In this document: one piece after another, positions 44,372 to 54,518 of the stretch | Layout: the number at the start of each line of letters is the position of its first letter | Numbering within the stretch: the first letter of the stretch is position 1 | Assembly (NCBI GenBank): GCA_013416455.1 | Contig: JACCES010000001.1 | Location: 310,001 to 374,000 of the forward strand | Length of the DNA: 64,000 bases | Direction of reading: 5' to 3' | Source: Alcaligenaceae bacterium | GTDB taxonomy: Bacteria > Pseudomonadota > Gammaproteobacteria > Burkholderiales > Burkholderiaceae_B | Notes under the pieces: model-generated | The model's database searches: none | The model's input: the letters and a program-made list of their open reading frames with translations, nothing else | What the model was told of the DNA's origin: nothing | Position numbers and translations under genes: made by a program

Positions 44372-45319
44372 TCACCGCGGACCGCCCTGAGGGTTGAGGC
44401 CCGTCACGATGAACTGCTCATAGTCGGGCAGCTTGCGGATCTGTCTGCGTTCGAGCATCAGGGACCCGTAGTACCGGGCGCGCTGAATCCAGTCGTCATC
44501 GATCTTCCACACGTACTTCACGTTGTCGGCCGCCAGATTGGCCACGTCGGCCGGCAAGCCCAGCCTGGCGCTGGACATGGCCACGAGTTCCCCGCGATTG
44601 GCCATGGCGTATTCGGAAGCCTGGCGATGGATGTCGAGGAAAAGTTCGGCCAGCTCGGCTTTGTTCTTCACCGTATCGGCATGCGTGGTCATCACCATGT
44701 TCACCGACCCCATTGGCGTGCCATAGGGATACTCCAGCACCTTGCCCACGCCGCGCGTCACACTGAGCGAAGGGCCGGGCTCGGCGCCGATATAGGCATC
44801 GATGTCGCCCCGCTCTAGCGCGCCAGCCATCTCACTGAAGGATACGCGCACCGGTTTCACGTCCTTGATGCCCATGCCTTCGGCCTTCAGGCGTTCAAGA
44901 AACACCGCCTCCTGCGTGGAGCCGGGCAGAAGCCCCACGCGCTTGTCCTTGAGGGCCTTGAAATCGTCTATGCCCGTCTTGGCGCCGACCACCAGGCCCA
45001 TTCCGCCATTGCTCATGGGGGCCACGACGACGACGGGCTCGCCCGCCGCCGCTCCGAGCACGGCGGCCGCGAGGCCATAAGTGCCGAAATCGACCGACTT
45101 GGTGACCACCGCATTCTTGCCGTCCGTGGGCGTCTCGAACGGAATCACCTCGATCTTGTAGCCCGGCGGAGTGAACTTGTCGTAGAAGTAAGGCGTGATC
45201 CCATGGATGAGCTTCAGGGTGCCCACCTTGATGAGAGTGTCGGCATGGGCCGGCGCGGCCATGGACCAGGCCAGGGCCGAAGCAGTCAGGGAGGCAATCA
45301 GGAGTCTACGCGCATACAT
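44372..45319 (-). CDS. Ssu/Tau/Nrt-type ABC importer, substrate-binding protein
   Basis: A 315-residue periplasmic binding protein with a signal peptide (1-26, cut after AHA). LIKVGTLKLIHGITPYFYDKF, KSVDFGTYGLAAAVLGAAAGEPV and GLLPGSTQEAVFLERLKAEG show the NMT1/SsuA-like fold. First gene of the minus-strand importer, with AGGAAA before the ATG. The position beside the urea/allophanate genes suggests a nitrogen-rich ligand; importers of this type are known beside urea-carboxylase and guanidine-carboxylase genes. The true ligand is unknown. Confidence 0.88.
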   Translation of the reverse strand: MYARRLLIASLTASALAWSMAAPAHADTLIKVGTLKLIHGITPYFYDKFTPPGYKIEVIPFETPTDGKNAVVTKSVDFGTYGLAAAVLGAAAGEPVVVVAPMSNGGMGLVVGAKTGIDDFKALKDKRVGLLPGSTQEAVFLERLKAEGMGIKDVKPVRVSFSEMAGALERGDIDAYIGAEPGPSLSVTRGVGKVLEYPYGTPMGSVNMVMTTHADTVKNKAELAELFLDIHRQASEYAMANRGELVAMSSARLGLPADVANLAADNVKYVWKIDDDWIQRARYYGSLMLERRQIRKLPDYEQFIVTGLNPQGGPR

Positions 45320-45671
45320 GGCATTTCCTAGCAAAGTTGACGTTGCGGAACAGGACGCATCTTGAATACCTGCTTGTACGCAAGATGGACAACAAGGCTC
45401 ACGCAACTTGCATGCCAATTTCCAGAAGCCCGGTCTTTTCTACGGAACTCCGTTGGCAAACCAGGCCCTTTCCCCCGGCTGGCACACCGCGCGTGGAACT
45501 GGATTCACCGGCGCGCGCATCTTCCAGAACAAAGCCCGGCTTCGATCCATTCTGGTGCAAGCCCATGCCGCAAAGCCCAAACTTGGTGCGTATACGTGCC
45601 GCGATGCCGGGTTCGGCGGGCCGGTCCTTCCCTGACGGTGCCGGCCCGCGGCCATCAAGGGGGAAGAAAAG
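45320..45671. promoter_or_regulatory. Divergent control region with NtrC-like half sites
   Basis: About 350 bp with no gene between the SsuA-like gene and the sigma-54 promoter. TGGTGCA (45553-45559) and TTGGTGC (45583-45589) are NtrC-like half sites (consensus TGCACC-N5-GGTGCA) located 85-120 nt before the -24/-12 promoter, the right distance for an enhancer. No guanidine riboswitch motif was recognised. Confidence 0.45.
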
Positions 45672-45687
45672 TTGGCACAGCCTTTGC
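45672..45687 (+). promoter_or_regulatory. Sigma-54 promoter of atzF-uca
   Basis: TTGGCACAGCCTTTGC has GG at 45674-45675 and GC at 45686-45687 with 10 nt between, the same layout as the urtA promoter (TTGGCAC in both). It predicts RpoN/NtrC control of urea breakdown and a leader of about 110 nt made almost wholly of dispersed-repeat copy D. Confidence 0.85.
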
Positions 45688-45703
45688 GTGAACGTCCCGC
45701 AAG

Positions 45704-45785
45704 GGCGCCCATGGCGCCGCATATTGAGCTTGCCTCGCCCGACCTCGCCATACACCACGAGGCTTGCGCTCAGGCTCGTGGCCAC
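45704..45785 (+). repeat. Dispersed structured repeat, copy D
   Basis: Shares with the other copies GCCGCATATTGAGCTTGCCTC, the DACCTCGCC block and the AGGCTTGCGCTCAGGC tail (segments of under 20 bases each). Hairpin 1 is GGCGCC-CAT-GGCGCC (45704-45718); hairpin 2 is shortened (CCTCG/CGAGG). It fills the 5' leader of atzF. Confidence 0.6.
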
Positions 45786-45807
45786 ATACCAAGAAGGACT
45801 TCCGCAC

Positions 45808-47643
45808 ATGTCAGTAGAAATCTCCCGCCGGCCGCTCACCCTGGGCTGGACGCTCGCTCAGTGGAAGCGGGCGTACCTTGAGCACGGCCATTCGCCGCAG
45901 GAGCTGATCGCCTCGCTGGTCGCTTCGCTGACACCCACGGATCCGGCGTGGATAGCCATTGCCACGCCCGGACAACTGGAACGGCAGTTCGCCGATCTGC
46001 GGACCTTGCTGGACAGCGTCGACGGAAATCGGGCCAGACTGCCTCTGTTCGGCGTGCCGTTCGCCGCCAAGGACAACATCGACGCCGCGGGCTGGCAAAC
46101 CACCGCCGCCTGCCGCGAATTCGCCTACACGGCCGGCGCGGATGCCTACGTCATCCGGCAATTACAGCGGGCGGGCGCGATCCTGATCGGCAAGACCAAT
46201 CTGGATCAGTTCGCCACGGGGCTGGCCGGCACACGCTCTCCGTTCGGCATCGTCCCCAACAGCTTCGATCCCGCCTACGCCTGCGGCGGCTCCAGTTCAG
46301 GATCGGCCAGCGTCGTGGCACGAGGCCTCGTGCCATTCGCCCTGGGCACGGACACGGCCGGATCGGGACGCGTTCCCGCGGCATTCAACAACATCGTCGG
46401 TCTGAAGCCGACGAAGGGCTGGGTCAGCAACACCGGCCTGGTGCCCGCCTGCAGGACGCTGGACTGCATCACGGCATTTGCACTGACGGTCGAAGACGCG
46501 GCGATGGCCGTCGACGCCATGTCGGGCTACGATGCCGCCGATGTGTACAGCCGCAAGCGGCCGGCCGGTGCCGCGGCGCACTTTCCCGCCCAGCCGCGCC
46601 TGGCCATTCCCGCCGGCCCGGAGTTTTTCGGCGACACCCTGGCGGCGGAAAATTTCGCCCAGGCCGTGGCGCAACTGCGCGGGCAGGGCGCCACGGTGGA
46701 GACGATTGATTTCGCGCCATTCGCCGAACTGGCCCTGGCGCTCTATCAAGGACCGTGGGTGGCGGAGCGCCATGTCGCCATCGAGGACTTGCTGAAAACC
46801 AATCCCGGCGCCGTGCATCCCGTTGTGCGTTCGGTGGTGCAACAGGCGATGCGCTACTCCGCAAGCGACGCATTCAAGGCCGAGTACCGGCGCGCGGAAC
46901 TCAGCCGCCGGATTCAGGATGTGCTTGCCGGCGTCGACGCCCTGGTGGTGCCGTCCACGCCATCCATCTTCACCATCGAGCAATTGCTTCAAGAGCCGGT
47001 GCTGCGCAATTCGGAACTGGGCACCTACACCAACTTCACCAATCTGGCGGATCTGAGCGCGCTCGCCCTGCCGGCGGGCCTGCGCAGGGACGGCCTGCCC
47101 GCGGGCATCACCCTGATCGCACCGGCCTGGCACGACTGGGCCCTGGTGGATTTCGGCCTGCGCTGGCAGGCGTCGCAAAGCCTTCCGCCGGGTGCGCCGG
47201 GCGTCGTCTCCACCGCTGTGGACACAGCCGCGCCGCATCCGGCCGGGCGCCATGACGAGATCCTCGTGGCCGTGGTCGGTGCGCATCTGCGCGGCATGCC
47301 GTTGAACCACCAGCTCATGAGCCGCCAGGCCCGCTTCCTGGAAGAGACCTGGACCGCCGCCAGCGACTACCGGCTCTATGCGCTGTCCGGCACGGTGCCT
47401 CCCAAGCCCGGGCTGATGCGCGCGCCCTCGAAAGGCGCGCCTATCGCCGTCGAGCTGTGGGCGCTGACGCCGCACGCCTTTGGCGAATTCACGGCGGAGG
47501 TGCCGCAACCGCTGGGCATCGGCAATGTGGCGCTTGCCGATGGGCGCATCGTCAAGGGCTTCATCTGCGAGCCGGCCGGACTGGAGAACGCGAAGGACAT
47601 CACCGGTTTTGGTGGCTGGCGCGCCTATATGCAAAGCCTCTAG
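45808..47643 (+). CDS. atzF: Allophanate hydrolase
   Basis: A 611-residue amidase that splits allophanate into two CO2 and two ammonia. The amidase-signature triad is visible: catalytic Lys in FAAKDNIDAAG (about 92), GGSSSGSASVVARGL (cis-Ser and Ser nucleophile near 172 and 196) and GTDTAGSGRVPA. After about residue 460 comes the small C-terminal AtzF domain (VAVVGAHLRGMPLNHQL ... GWRAYMQ). Full length for AtzF. AAGAAGGA precedes the ATG. Behind the sigma-54 promoter and directly before the urea carboxylase gene. Its last 15 bases are duplicated in tandem after the stop. Confidence 0.95.
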   Translation: MSVEISRRPLTLGWTLAQWKRAYLEHGHSPQELIASLVASLTPTDPAWIAIATPGQLERQFADLRTLLDSVDGNRARLPLFGVPFAAKDNIDAAGWQTTAACREFAYTAGADAYVIRQLQRAGAILIGKTNLDQFATGLAGTRSPFGIVPNSFDPAYACGGSSSGSASVVARGLVPFALGTDTAGSGRVPAAFNNIVGLKPTKGWVSNTGLVPACRTLDCITAFALTVEDAAMAVDAMSGYDAADVYSRKRPAGAAAHFPAQPRLAIPAGPEFFGDTLAAENFAQAVAQLRGQGATVETIDFAPFAELALALYQGPWVAERHVAIEDLLKTNPGAVHPVVRSVVQQAMRYSASDAFKAEYRRAELSRRIQDVLAGVDALVVPSTPSIFTIEQLLQEPVLRNSELGTYTNFTNLADLSALALPAGLRRDGLPAGITLIAPAWHDWALVDFGLRWQASQSLPPGAPGVVSTAVDTAAPHPAGRHDEILVAVVGAHLRGMPLNHQLMSRQARFLEETWTAASDYRLYALSGTVPPKPGLMRAPSKGAPIAVELWALTPHAFGEFTAEVPQPLGIGNVALADGRIVKGFICEPAGLENAKDITGFGGWRAYMQSL

Positions 47644-47658
47644 ATGCAAAGCCTCTAG
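47629..47658 (+). repeat. 15-bp tandem duplication across the atzF stop
   Basis: ATGCAAAGCCTCTAG occurs twice in a row (47629-47643 and 47644-47658), so the last five atzF codons including the stop are repeated just after the gene. Probably a replication-slippage product; the second copy is outside the reading frame's use. Confidence 0.9.
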
Positions 47659-47690
47659 GGCCTTCACCCGCTGTATTTCACCCCGACCTC

Positions 47691-50600
47691 ATGAAGAGCG
47701 CCTCCATGTTCCACACCGTCCTCATCGCCAACCGCGGCGAAATCGCCGTGCGGGCCATCCGCAGCCTGAAGAAACTCGGCATCAAGAGCGTGGCCATCCA
47801 CTCCGATGCCGATCGCAACGCAGAACATGTGCGGCTCGCGGATGTCGCGATCGCGCTGGGCGGCGACAAGCCGGCCGACAGCTACCTGCGAATCGACAAG
47901 ATCATCGCCGCGTGCGGGAAAACCGGTGCCCAGGCGGTGTTTCCCGGCTACGGTTTTCTGTCGGAAAGCGCCGAGTTCGGCAAAGTCTGCGAGGACAACG
48001 GCATTGTGTTCGTCGGCCCCACGCCGGCGCAGATCGAGGAGTTCGGGCTCAAGCACCGCGCCCGGGAACGGGCGGCGGCCGCCGGCGTGCCGATGACACC
48101 TGGCAGCGGCCTGCTCACCAGCATCGCGGCGGCGTTGCGGGAAGCCGCGAAGATCGGCTATCCCGTGATGCTCAAGACCACGGCCGGCGGGGGCGGCATC
48201 GGCCTGACGCGCTGCGATTGCGCGGGTGAACTGGTCGAGGCGTATGAGAGCGTGCAGCGCCTGGGCGAACAATTCTTCCGGGACGGAGGCATGTTCATCG
48301 AACGTTTCGTCGACAACGCCCGCCATGTGGAAGTGCAGATCTTCGGCGACGGCAAGGGCCGCGTGGTGGCGCTGGGCGAGCGCGATTGCTCCGTGCAGCG
48401 CCGCAACCAGAAGATCATCGAGGAAACCCCCGCGCCGAATCTTCCACAAGCCACGCGCCAGGCAATGCTGCGTGCCGCCGTGTCGCTGGGTGAGTCGGTG
48501 GGCTATCGCGGCGCGGGCACGGTGGAGTTCATCTACGACGGCGCCCGCGACGAGTTCTACTTTCTGGAAGTCAATGCCCGCCTGCAGGTGGAGCATCCGG
48601 TGACCGAGGCCGTCACGGGCCTCGATCTGGTGGAGTGCATGCTGCGCGTGGCGGCCGGCGAACCCCTGGACTGGGACGCCCTGCGCCGCCCGCCGCGGGG
48701 CGCGGCGATCGAGGTGCGGGTCTATGCGGAAGATCCACTGAAGAATTTCCTGCCGTCGCCCGGCACACTGACCGATGTGCATTTCCCGGACGACGTGCGT
48801 GTCGATGGCTGGGTGGGCACCGGCACTGAAGTCGCCCCCTTCTACGATCCGATGATCGCCAAGATCATCGTCAAGGGGGAAGACCGCGCCGATGCCATCG
48901 CCCGCCTGCGGAAAGCACTGGCGCAGACACGCATTCACGGGATCGCCACCAATCTGGACTACCTGCGGCAGATCATCGCGGAACCGGGCTTCCTGCGTGG
49001 AGAGGCGAGCACTCAGTTCCTCGATTCGTTCACCTTCGCGCCCCATGTCGTGGAGGTGATGAGCGCCGGCACAGCGACCAGCGTGCAGGATTATCCAGGC
49101 CGTGAAGGCTACTGGGATATCGGCGTGCCGCCTTCCGGCCCGATGGACGACCTGGCGTTCCGCATAGCCAACCGCCTGGTGGGCAACGCGCCCGAGGCCG
49201 CCGCGCTGGAATGCACCCTGAACGGCCCGACGCTGAAGTTTCATTGCGACGCCATCATCGCCGTGACCGGAGCGGCGGCGCCGGCAACGCTGGATGACGA
49301 GGAATGCCCGGTATGGAGCGCCGTCCCCGTCAAGGCCGGCCAGGTGCTGAAGCTGGGCAAAGTCACGTCGGGCTGCCGCAGTTACGTGGCCGTGCGCAAC
49401 GGGCTGGACGTACCCGTGTACCTGGGCAGCCGGTCAACCTTCGCATTGGGGCGATTCGGCGGCCATGCGGGGCGCAACCTGCGCAACGGCGATATGCTGG
49501 CGGTGTCGCAGCCCGCTTTGCCCGCCTGCGCCACGCCCGGGCCGATCGCCGGGCCGGCAACCATCGACACCTCGCTGATCCCCGCCTATCCCAGCCATTG
49601 GCGCATCGGTGTGCTTTACGGCCCGCATGGCGCACCGGACTTCCTGCGGCCCGAAGCCATCGACAGGTTCTTCGCCACCGACTGGCAGGTGCACTACAAC
49701 TCCAACCGTCTCGGCATTCGCCTGATGGGGCCCAGGCCCGCCTGGGCCCGCGGCGATGGCGGCGAGGCGGGCCTGCACCCGTCCAATGTCCATGATTGCG
49801 AATACGCCATCGGCAGCATCAATTTCTCCGGCGATACGCCCATCATCCTTACCAAGGACGGCCCCAGCCTGGGCGGCTTCGTCTGCCCCGTGACCATTGC
49901 CAGGGCCGAACTGTGGAAGGTCGGCCAGGTCAAGCCGGGCGACACGATCCGTTTCCACGCGCTGAGCTGCGAGCAGGCGGTGATGCTCCAGCGCCGCCAG
50001 GAAGAGGCCATTGCCACGCTGCGCGCTCCCGACGAAGGCATTGCCAGCCTCCCGGTGTCCGCCGCGAACGCCCTGGAGACGCCCATCGTGGCCCGCATGC
50101 CCGCGATGGGACACCGGCCGCTCCTCACCTACCGCCAGGCGGGCGACGGCTACCTGCTGCTGGAATATGGAGAAAACACGCTGGACATTTCTTTGCGTCT
50201 GCACATCCATCTGCTGATGCAGTACATCGAGGCCCATCCGATCGCCGGCGTGTCCGAGCTCGCGCCCGGCGTGCGCTCACTGCAGGTGCGCTATGACGGC
50301 CTGACCATCGGCCAGGCAGAACTGGTGGCCAGGCTGCTGGACATCGAAGGGCGGCTGCCCGACGTTTCCACCGTCAAGGTGCCCACCCGTGTGGTGCACC
50401 TGCCCATGGCCTGGGAGGACAGCAGTACGCTGGACGCCGTGCGGCGCTACCAGGAAACCGTCAAGGCCAAGGCGCCGTGGCTGCCCGACAACGTGGACTT
50501 CATCCAGCGCATCAATGGCCTGGAACACCGCGACGACGTGCGCGACATCGTTTTCCAGGCCAACTACCTCGTCATGGGGCTGGGCGACGTCTACCTGGGC

Positions 50601-51335
50601 GCCCCCTGCGCCGTACCGCTGGACCCGCGCCACCGCCTGCTGACATCGAAGTACAACCCGGCCCGCACATATACCGCCGAGGGGGCGGTCGGTATCGGCG
50701 GCGTTTACATGTGCATCTACGGCATGGATTCGCCCGGCGGCTACCAGCTCGTGGGCCGCACGGTGCCGATCTGGAACAAATTCCTCAAGAACCCGGTGTT
50801 CCACAAAGGCGAACCCTGGCTGTTGCGCTTCTTCGACCAGGTGCGTTTCCACCCTGTCAGCGAAGCGGAGCTGAACCAGTTCCGCGAGGCCTTCCAGGAA
50901 GGCCGCGCCGTGCTGCGCATCGAAGAGGAGACCTTCGATTACGCCGCCTACCAGCGTTTCCTCGACGACAACGCCGCCAGCATTGCCGCGTTCAAGACCA
51001 GGCAGGCGGAGGCATTCCAGGCGGAAGCGGCACGATGGAAGGAAGAGGACGTCACGGCGGCGGAGCCCGACGCTGTGGAAGACGCCCGTATCGCCCTTCA
51101 GGAAGGCCAGAGCCTGATCGAGGCCGACCTTTCGGGCAATATCTGGAAGATCCGGGTCAGGGCCGGGCAGACGGTCGAGGCGGGCGAGACGCTTGTCATT
51201 GTGGAAGCCATGAAGATGGAAATCCACGTCACCGCGCCTTCACGGGGCGTGGTGCATGAAATCGTGTGCCGGGCCGGCAGGGTCGTCAGCAGCGGCGACC
51301 CCTTGATCGTGTTTGCCGATGACCGCCCGCACTGA
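47691..51335 (+). CDS. uca: Urea carboxylase (biotin-dependent)
   Basis: A 1214-residue biotin enzyme that turns urea, bicarbonate and ATP into allophanate. Biotin carboxylase domain about 6-455 (IANRGEIAVR, KTTAGGGGIGL, EVNARLQVEHPVTE); carboxyltransferase part with KipA/KipI-like halves about 470-1100 (SVQDYPGREGYWDIGVPPSGPMDDLAFR region); biotin-carboxyl carrier at the end with EAMKM, biotinyl Lys1175. ATG 47691 or 47706 (MFHTVLIANRG) are both possible. The pair atzF-uca forms a two-protein urea amidolyase. Some homologues act on guanidine, but the companion carboxyguanidine deiminase genes are missing here, which favours urea. Confidence 0.93.
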   Translation: MKSASMFHTVLIANRGEIAVRAIRSLKKLGIKSVAIHSDADRNAEHVRLADVAIALGGDKPADSYLRIDKIIAACGKTGAQAVFPGYGFLSESAEFGKVCEDNGIVFVGPTPAQIEEFGLKHRARERAAAAGVPMTPGSGLLTSIAAALREAAKIGYPVMLKTTAGGGGIGLTRCDCAGELVEAYESVQRLGEQFFRDGGMFIERFVDNARHVEVQIFGDGKGRVVALGERDCSVQRRNQKIIEETPAPNLPQATRQAMLRAAVSLGESVGYRGAGTVEFIYDGARDEFYFLEVNARLQVEHPVTEAVTGLDLVECMLRVAAGEPLDWDALRRPPRGAAIEVRVYAEDPLKNFLPSPGTLTDVHFPDDVRVDGWVGTGTEVAPFYDPMIAKIIVKGEDRADAIARLRKALAQTRIHGIATNLDYLRQIIAEPGFLRGEASTQFLDSFTFAPHVVEVMSAGTATSVQDYPGREGYWDIGVPPSGPMDDLAFRIANRLVGNAPEAAALECTLNGPTLKFHCDAIIAVTGAAAPATLDDEECPVWSAVPVKAGQVLKLGKVTSGCRSYVAVRNGLDVPVYLGSRSTFALGRFGGHAGRNLRNGDMLAVSQPALPACATPGPIAGPATIDTSLIPAYPSHWRIGVLYGPHGAPDFLRPEAIDRFFATDWQVHYNSNRLGIRLMGPRPAWARGDGGEAGLHPSNVHDCEYAIGSINFSGDTPIILTKDGPSLGGFVCPVTIARAELWKVGQVKPGDTIRFHALSCEQAVMLQRRQEEAIATLRAPDEGIASLPVSAANALETPIVARMPAMGHRPLLTYRQAGDGYLLLEYGENTLDISLRLHIHLLMQYIEAHPIAGVSELAPGVRSLQVRYDGLTIGQAELVARLLDIEGRLPDVSTVKVPTRVVHLPMAWEDSSTLDAVRRYQETVKAKAPWLPDNVDFIQRINGLEHRDDVRDIVFQANYLVMGLGDVYLGAPCAVPLDPRHRLLTSKYNPARTYTAEGAVGIGGVYMCIYGMDSPGGYQLVGRTVPIWNKFLKNPVFHKGEPWLLRFFDQVRFHPVSEAELNQFREAFQEGRAVLRIEEETFDYAAYQRFLDDNAASIAAFKTRQAEAFQAEAARWKEEDVTAAEPDAVEDARIALQEGQSLIEADLSGNIWKIRVRAGQTVEAGETLVIVEAMKMEIHVTAPSRGVVHEIVCRAGRVVSSGDPLIVFADDRPH

Positions 51336-51383
51336 CCTGCCCGGGGAACGCGCGCGGCGGGCCCGGCCCACCGCGCGAAAGGT

Positions 51384-52247
51384 CTACACCTTGGCCGCCC
51401 CTTCTTTCTTCGGCACGTTCAGCCGCTCCCACACCGCCAGCGTGGCTTCGGCGTTGTTCAGCGTATAGAAGTGCAGGCCGGGAGCGCCCTGGTCCAGCAG
51501 GCGCTGGGACAGCGCCGCGACGAAATCGGCGCCGAAGGCACGCAGGGAAGCCTTGTCGCCGCCGAAATCGGCCAGCCTGGCTTCCAGCCAGCGCGGGATC
51601 TCGGCGCCGCACATGCTCGAAAAACGCGCCAGCTGCGTATGATTCGTGATCGGCATGATGCCCGGCACGATGGGAATGCCCACACCACGGGCGCGCACCC
51701 GGTCGACGAAATCGAAATACGCATCGGCATTGAAGAAATACTGGGTGATGGCGGCGTCCGCGCCCGCCTTCACCTTGCCGACGAAATGATCGAGATCGGC
51801 GGATGCGCTGGCGGCCTGCGGGTGCACTTCGGGATAGGCGGCCACTTCGATGTGGAACCAGTCGCCGCTGTGCTCGCGGATCAGGCTCACGAGCTCATCG
51901 GCATAGTGCACCTCACCCGGATAGCGCCCCATGCCGGAAGGCAGGTCGCCGCGCAGCGCCACGATGCGCCGTATGCCCTGCTCGCGGTAGCCATCGAGGA
52001 TCTCGGTGAGTTCCGCCCTGCTGGAACCGATGCACGACAGATGCGGCGCGGTATCGCAACCCAGCGACTGCATCAGGCGCACGGTATCGGCCGTGCCGCC
52101 GCGGGTCGAGCCGCCCGCGCCATAGGTCACGCTGACGTAGGCGGGCTCGCGCGCCGCCAGTTGCCGCGCCGCTTCGGCCAGCTTGAGCCGCGCCGCCTCT
52201 TCGCGAGGAGGAAAGAATTCAAGGCTGATCGCCGTATCGCCCGTCAT
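51384..52247 (-). CDS. metF: 5,10-methylenetetrahydrofolate reductase
   Basis: A 287-residue FAD TIM barrel that reduces methylene-THF to methyl-THF for methionine synthesis. SLEFFPPREE (N-terminal, with the catalytic Glu), VSVTYGAGGSTR, RIVALRGDLP, EVHP...DLDHFVGKVKAGADAAITQYFF and GIMPITN are family marks. It converges on uca with 48 bp between. ATG 52247 overlaps the stop of the upstream holin-like gene, coupling them. Confidence 0.94.
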   Translation of the reverse strand: MTGDTAISLEFFPPREEAARLKLAEAARQLAAREPAYVSVTYGAGGSTRGGTADTVRLMQSLGCDTAPHLSCIGSSRAELTEILDGYREQGIRRIVALRGDLPSGMGRYPGEVHYADELVSLIREHSGDWFHIEVAAYPEVHPQAASASADLDHFVGKVKAGADAAITQYFFNADAYFDFVDRVRARGVGIPIVPGIMPITNHTQLARFSSMCGAEIPRWLEARLADFGGDKASLRAFGADFVAALSQRLLDQGAPGLHFYTLNNAEATLAVWERLNVPKKEGAAKV

Positions 52248-52582
52248 TGCACCAACAACCTCGAAAGCAGGCCGGACACCAGGCTGTAGATGATGGCGCC
52301 CGCAAGCGCCCACCAGAAGCCCGCCACCTGAAAGCCTTTCAGAATGGACCCGGCAAACCAGAACACCAGCGCATTGAGCACCAGCAGGAACAGACCCAGC
52401 GTCACGACCGTGATCGGCAGGGTCAGCAGCACCAGAAAGGGCTTGACCAGCGTATTCAGCAGCCCCAGGACCAGCGCTGCGATGAGCGCGGAGCCGAACG
52501 ACGCCACGGTGATGCCGGGCAGCACATAGGCCACGATCAGCAGCGCAACGGCGTTGAGTATCCAGACCAGTAGGAGTTCCAT
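52244..52582 (-). CDS. Four-helix Phage_holin_4_2-family membrane protein
   Basis: A 112-residue protein with four hydrophobic helices (about 1-22, 26-48, 52-75, 83-107) of the PF04020 family, widespread on chromosomes and not evidence of a phage. LVLGLLNTLVKPFLVLLTLPIT is the family signature. The gene lies between ahcY and metF and overlaps metF by ATGA. AGGG lies 5 nt before ATG 52582; a TTG at 52594 overlapping the ahcY stop would add four residues. Function unknown; its stable place in methyl-cycle operons of Burkholderiales is notable. Confidence 0.85.
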   Translation of the reverse strand: MELLLVWILNAVALLIVAYVLPGITVASFGSALIAALVLGLLNTLVKPFLVLLTLPITVVTLGLFLLVLNALVFWFAGSILKGFQVAGFWWALAGAIIYSLVSGLLSRLLVQ

Positions 52583-52590
52583 GGCATCCC

Positions 52591-54009
<1,419 letters not shown>

Positions 54010-54089
54010 GGTTTGTGTCCCGATAAACCCGTGCCGGCGGAAGGTGTGTGGCGCTGACTGCAGCGGCTCGCTCATCTGACCCGGACGGG

Positions 54090-54166
54090 TAACGATGAGC
54101 GCCGTTGAAACTGGGGAAGCTTCCTGAGCCTAGCGGTGTGGTCACCGTTGCAGCGCTCCTCAGGAG
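54090..54166 (-). promoter_or_regulatory. SAH riboswitch upstream of ahcY
   Basis: Read on the minus strand from 54166: CCTGAGGAGCGCTGCAACGG, then AGGCTCAGG closing the first stem, and CAACGGCGCTCA (54095-54106) forming the pseudoknot partner. This matches the SAH element consensus (GAGGAGCGYUGC...GGCUC...CAACGGCGCUC). Binding of SAH activates ahcY. It is followed by about 80 nt of leader to the ATG. Confidence 0.9.
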
Positions 54167-54185
54167 TTTTCGATTTTAGCGTATT

Positions 54186-54518
54186 TCAGGGATCGTAGCG
54201 CGGGTAGCCCTCGTCGATGATGCGTTCCCAGACGGCCCGCTTCTCGGCTTCATCGAACACGGCCCAGCCGACGACTTCATCGAGCGTGCGCCCGCAGCCC
54301 CGGCAGACGTCGTCTTGAAGGACGCAAACGCGCACGCAGGGCGAACCATGGACGGCGGAGCGGATGCTTGACGAGCTTGACGATGGCGTGGGGACGGGCC
54401 CCGGCCCGCCGGCCGGCGCTTCTTCGCCACAAGGCGGACGCGCCTGCGGCGCCGCATCGTCCTGGCCGGGTTCGGCCTTGTCGTTTACGACGAGGCTTGC
54501 GCTTGGGCGCGTGGTCAC
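54186..54518 (-). CDS. DUF1289 Fe-S-like small protein with a repeat-derived N-terminus
   Basis: A 110-residue protein. The C-terminal half (about 58-105) is a DUF1289 domain: [20 protein letters not shown] with four conserved Cys, then [19 protein letters not shown]. The first about 55 residues are encoded by dispersed-repeat copy C plus a Ser-rich stretch (SSSSSS), and are not found in normal DUF1289 proteins. GTG 54518 overlaps the metK stop (GTGA). A shorter product starting nearer the domain is possible. Function unknown; such proteins may bind a metal or Fe-S cluster. Confidence 0.75.
   Translation of the reverse strand: MTTRPSASLVVNDKAEPGQDDAAPQARPPCGEEAPAGGPGPVPTPSSSSSSIRSAVHGSPCVRVCVLQDDVCRGCGRTLDEVVGWAVFDEAEKRAVWERIIDEGYPRYDP
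54425..54517 (+). repeat. Dispersed structured repeat, copy C
   Basis: Shares CGCCACAAGGCGG, GCGCCTGCGGCGCCGCAT, GACGAGGCTTGCGCTTGG and GCGCGTGGTCA with the other copies. Hairpin 1 is GCGCC-TGC-GGCGC; hairpin 2 is CCTTGTCGT/CGACGAGG. It spans the metK stop codon and the DUF1289 gene start, so here the repeat has become coding sequence. Confidence 0.65.

Noticed and set aside
45320-45807. Guanidine riboswitch before atzF-uca
   Set aside because: The conserved guanidine-I segments are not present; the leader is filled by repeat copy D.
52244-52582. Holin-family protein as a sign of a prophage
   Set aside because: No other phage gene is near; this family is common on chromosomes in methyl-cycle gene clusters.
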